From Algimonas porphyrae (lineage in GTDB: Bacteria > Pseudomonadota > Alphaproteobacteria > Caulobacterales > Maricaulaceae), in contig NZ_CP163424.1 in the NCBI RefSeq assembly GCF_041429795.1, positions 1 through 64,000 of the forward strand: a stretch of DNA of 64,000 bases. The letters are read 5' to 3'. Of the stretch, positions 62,206 through 64,000 are shown one piece after another (position 1 is the first letter of the stretch; each line of letters opens with the position of its first letter). Both the position numbers and the translations under genes were made by a program. A model generated the notes under the pieces. That model saw nothing but the letters and a program-made list of their open reading frames with translations. It was not told the origin of the DNA and searched no databases.

Positions 62206-63115
62206 CGGCCCTTGTTTTTCCTGCGACGATCATCGGGTGATTCTGCAATGCCCGGTGCAGGCTCACCTGCCAGTCGGGCATGGCAAAATCAAACGTCGTT
62301 TCGAAGGGCTCAAGGTCCAGCACGGAATAGGCTGGTCGCCGGGCGGGGGTCGGGAAATCCGCCGTCGCAATATCCCGAACGCTGACCGCATGATCTCGCC
62401 ATGAAGATGTAGCGCTGAAGATCGCGCGGGCGAAGCCGGCCCAACTGGTCGGTTGGCCACTATTGCTGACGTGAAAAATAGCCGAGGCGGCAGGATCGTT
62501 CGCACATAAGGCTTTCGCGACGACCATGCAGGCCCGGGCCAGATCGCGCGCATGTGTCGGGCGTCCGGTCTGATCAGCAACGACGTCGAGCGTATCGCGC
62601 GATGCGCCAAGGCGCAGCATGGTGGTCAGGAAATTCCTGCCCGACACGTCATAGACCCATGATGTCCGCAATATCGCCGCGCTCGGTTGCGCGGTTCGGA
62701 CGGCCTCTTCCCCCGCCAGTTTCGTGCGACCATAGGCGTTGACGGGAGCCACCGGCGCATCGGTTGCATAGGGCTTTCGAGCCTGCCCATCGAACACATA
62801 ATCGGTCGAGATATGGATAACGGGAATGTCGGCGCGCGCTGCAAGCTCGGCAATGATCCCGGGCGCGACAGCATTGACCCGATAGGCCGTCTCGAAATCG
62901 GTCTCGGCCTGATCGACAGCCGTATAGGCCGCTGCGATAATGATGATGTCCCCCTTATCCAGATGGGGCTGCAGGCATTCTCGGAGGAGCGCTTCCGGTG
63001 CAGCGAGATCGCAATCGGATCGGTCCAGAAACGTTGCGGAAAAATGATCGGCCGCGATTTCCGCCTGAAGCGCGCGCGCCAGTTGACCCGTTTTTCCGAT
63101 GACCAGACAGTGCAT
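62192..63115 (-). CDS. rfbD: dTDP-4-dehydrorhamnose reductase
   Basis: The 307-residue SDR-type reductase has the Rossmann start CLVIGKTGQLARALQAEI, NAVAPG, STDYVFDGQARKPY and the catalytic Tyr-Lys pair in YGRTKLAGEEAVR. It reduces dTDP-4-keto-rhamnose to dTDP-rhamnose. No rfbC (epimerase) gene lies between rfbB and rfbA here; it must be elsewhere or beyond the window edge. rfbB ends 11 bases upstream. Confidence 0.95.
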   Translation of the reverse strand: MHCLVIGKTGQLARALQAEIAADHFSATFLDRSDCDLAAPEALLRECLQPHLDKGDIIIIAAAYTAVDQAETDFETAYRVNAVAPGIIAELAARADIPVIHISTDYVFDGQARKPYATDAPVAPVNAYGRTKLAGEEAVRTAQPSAAILRTSWVYDVSGRNFLTTMLRLGASRDTLDVVADQTGRPTHARDLARACMVVAKALCANDPAASAIFHVSNSGQPTSWAGFARAIFSATSSWRDHAVSVRDIATADFPTPARRPAYSVLDLEPFETTFDFAMPDWQVSLHRALQNHPMIVAGKTRADDDT

Positions 63116-63126
63116 GACGCGCCTGT

Positions 63127-64000
63127 CTAGCGCTTCAGGCCGAGACGGTCACCAAAAGCACCCTCTCTGATTAGAGGCCGCCACCACCAGTCATTGTCCA
63201 GGTACCAGCGAACCGTCCGGTCGAACCCCTCATCAGCGCTCATGGAAGGCGACCATCCCAGCGCGTCTTCGATTTTGGCGGCGTCGATCGCATAGCGATG
63301 ATCATGGCCGGGGCGGTCGGTGACAAAGCGGATCAAGCGTCTGAAATCTTTGCCACCAGGTGGCAGATGCTGCCCCATCAGGTCGCAGATCGTCTCGACA
63401 AGTGCGAGATTGGTCCGTTCATTATTGCCGCCGATATTGTAGGTTTCGCCGGGCGCTCCCTTGTCCAGAACCCGCAACAGCGCATCAGCATGATCATCGA
63501 CATAAAGCCAATCGCGAACATTCTCGCCCTTACCGTAGACAGGGATCGTATCGCCGTGCAGCGCCTTGAGAATAACCACCGGGATGAGCTTCTCTGGGAA
63601 CTGGTAGGGCCCGTAATTATTGGAACAATTGGTGAGCAATATGGGAAGGCCGTAAGTTCGCGCCCAAGCCCGCACAAGATGGTCCGAGGCCGCCTTGCTG
63701 GCTGAATAGGGAGAGCTGGGATCATAGGGTGTTGTTTCGGAAAAAGGCGGATCGTCCGCGCTCAGATCGCCATACACCTCATCCGTCGAAACGTGATGAA
63801 AACGAAACCTGTCCCGACGTGCCCCCCGCAGACCGGCCCAGAAATCCCGCGCCGCCTGCAGCAAGGTGAACGTCCCGACAATATTGGTCTGGATGAAGGC
63901 CCCGGGACCATCGATCGACCGATCGACATGCGACTCCGCCGCCAGATGGATGATGGCATCAGGCTGATGGGCGGCCAGAATGGCTTTCATCGCATCAAGG
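63127..64000 (-). CDS. rfbB: dTDP-glucose 4,6-dehydratase (N-terminus beyond window)
   Basis: The C-terminal 290 residues or so of RfbB are present. The protein catalyses the second step of dTDP-rhamnose synthesis. It has [33 protein letters not shown], the catalytic Y-SAS-K pair ([17 protein letters not shown]) and [20 protein letters not shown]. The visible N-terminal start at 63990 is only an internal methionine; the NAD-binding GGAGFIG motif lies past position 64000, so the gene is cut by the window edge. Confidence 0.95.
   Translation of the reverse strand, partial: LDAMKAILAAHQPDAIIHLAAESHVDRSIDGPGAFIQTNIVGTFTLLQAARDFWAGLRGARRDRFRFHHVSTDEVYGDLSADDPPFSETTPYDPSSPYSASKAASDHLVRAWARTYGLPILLTNCSNNYGPYQFPEKLIPVVILKALHGDTIPVYGKGENVRDWLYVDDHADALLRVLDKGAPGETYNIGGNNERTNLALVETICDLMGQHLPPGGKDFRRLIRFVTDRPGHDHRYAIDAAKIEDALGWSPSMSADEGFDRTVRWYLDNDWWWRPLIREGAFGDRLGLKR

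Overview
The window is GC-rich chromosomal DNA of a Gram-negative alphaproteobacterium. It opens on dnaA and carries an aa3-type cytochrome c oxidase operon (ctaC, ctaD, ctaB, ctaG, ctaE, SURF1), propionyl-CoA carboxylase, isovaleryl-CoA dehydrogenase, a TonB-dependent receptor, an RND pump, an HWE/HisKA_2-type histidine kinase and a trimeric autotransporter adhesin. This mix suggests a marine or stalked-type lineage (Maricaulales/Hyphomonadales-like). That placement is inference, not a computed phylogeny. I found no rRNA, tRNA, complete insertion sequence or CRISPR array.

Layout. 1-4473: dnaA, then a 2,985-base unit holding a divergent copper-type cassette (CsoR-like regulator, glutaredoxin-MauE fusion, HMA-like periplasmic protein, outer-membrane-like protein, MerT-like membrane protein). 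The cassette is bounded by two copies of the dnaA 3' end, so it looks like an island inserted at the dnaA terminus. 4626-11357: histidine kinase, ArsR-type regulator, alginate-export-type porin, a lipoprotein, an exported protein and an adhesin built of 84-residue super-repeats. A second duplicated gene 3' end brackets the last two genes. 11358-20114: accessory-looking stretch with a SIR2-like/TPR protein, a BlaI/M56-M23 pair, lepA, and an AT-rich zinc-ribbon protein with a nucleoside-deoxyribosyltransferase/TIR-like domain that has hairpin clusters on both sides. 20086-32714: cell-envelope and metabolic genes, an Atm1-type ABC exporter, and the pccB-X-pccA operon, where X is an unfamiliar membrane protein. 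33008-41344: RND adaptor and permease, an Ig-like protein with a LysM remnant, a LOG-family enzyme and a TonB receptor. 42114-49421: the oxidase operon on the minus strand, with two small membrane proteins. 49664-60039: tldD, a thioesterase, ivd, a nitroreductase, RidA, a KAS III-like enzyme, tag and ygfZ. 60118-64000: an AlgX/AlgJ-like acetyltransferase followed by rfbA, rfbD and rfbB (dTDP-rhamnose), apparently one end of a surface-polysaccharide locus that continues past the window.

The most unusual signals are the duplicated dnaA 3' end around the copper cassette, where all differences are silent; the second 3'-end duplication around the adhesin; the two NAD/nucleotide-type candidate defence proteins (SIR2-TPR and the deoxyribosyltransferase/TIR-like protein) lying about 4 kb apart; and two 17-bp Fur-like palindromes centred exactly 36 bp apart in front of a tiny ORF.
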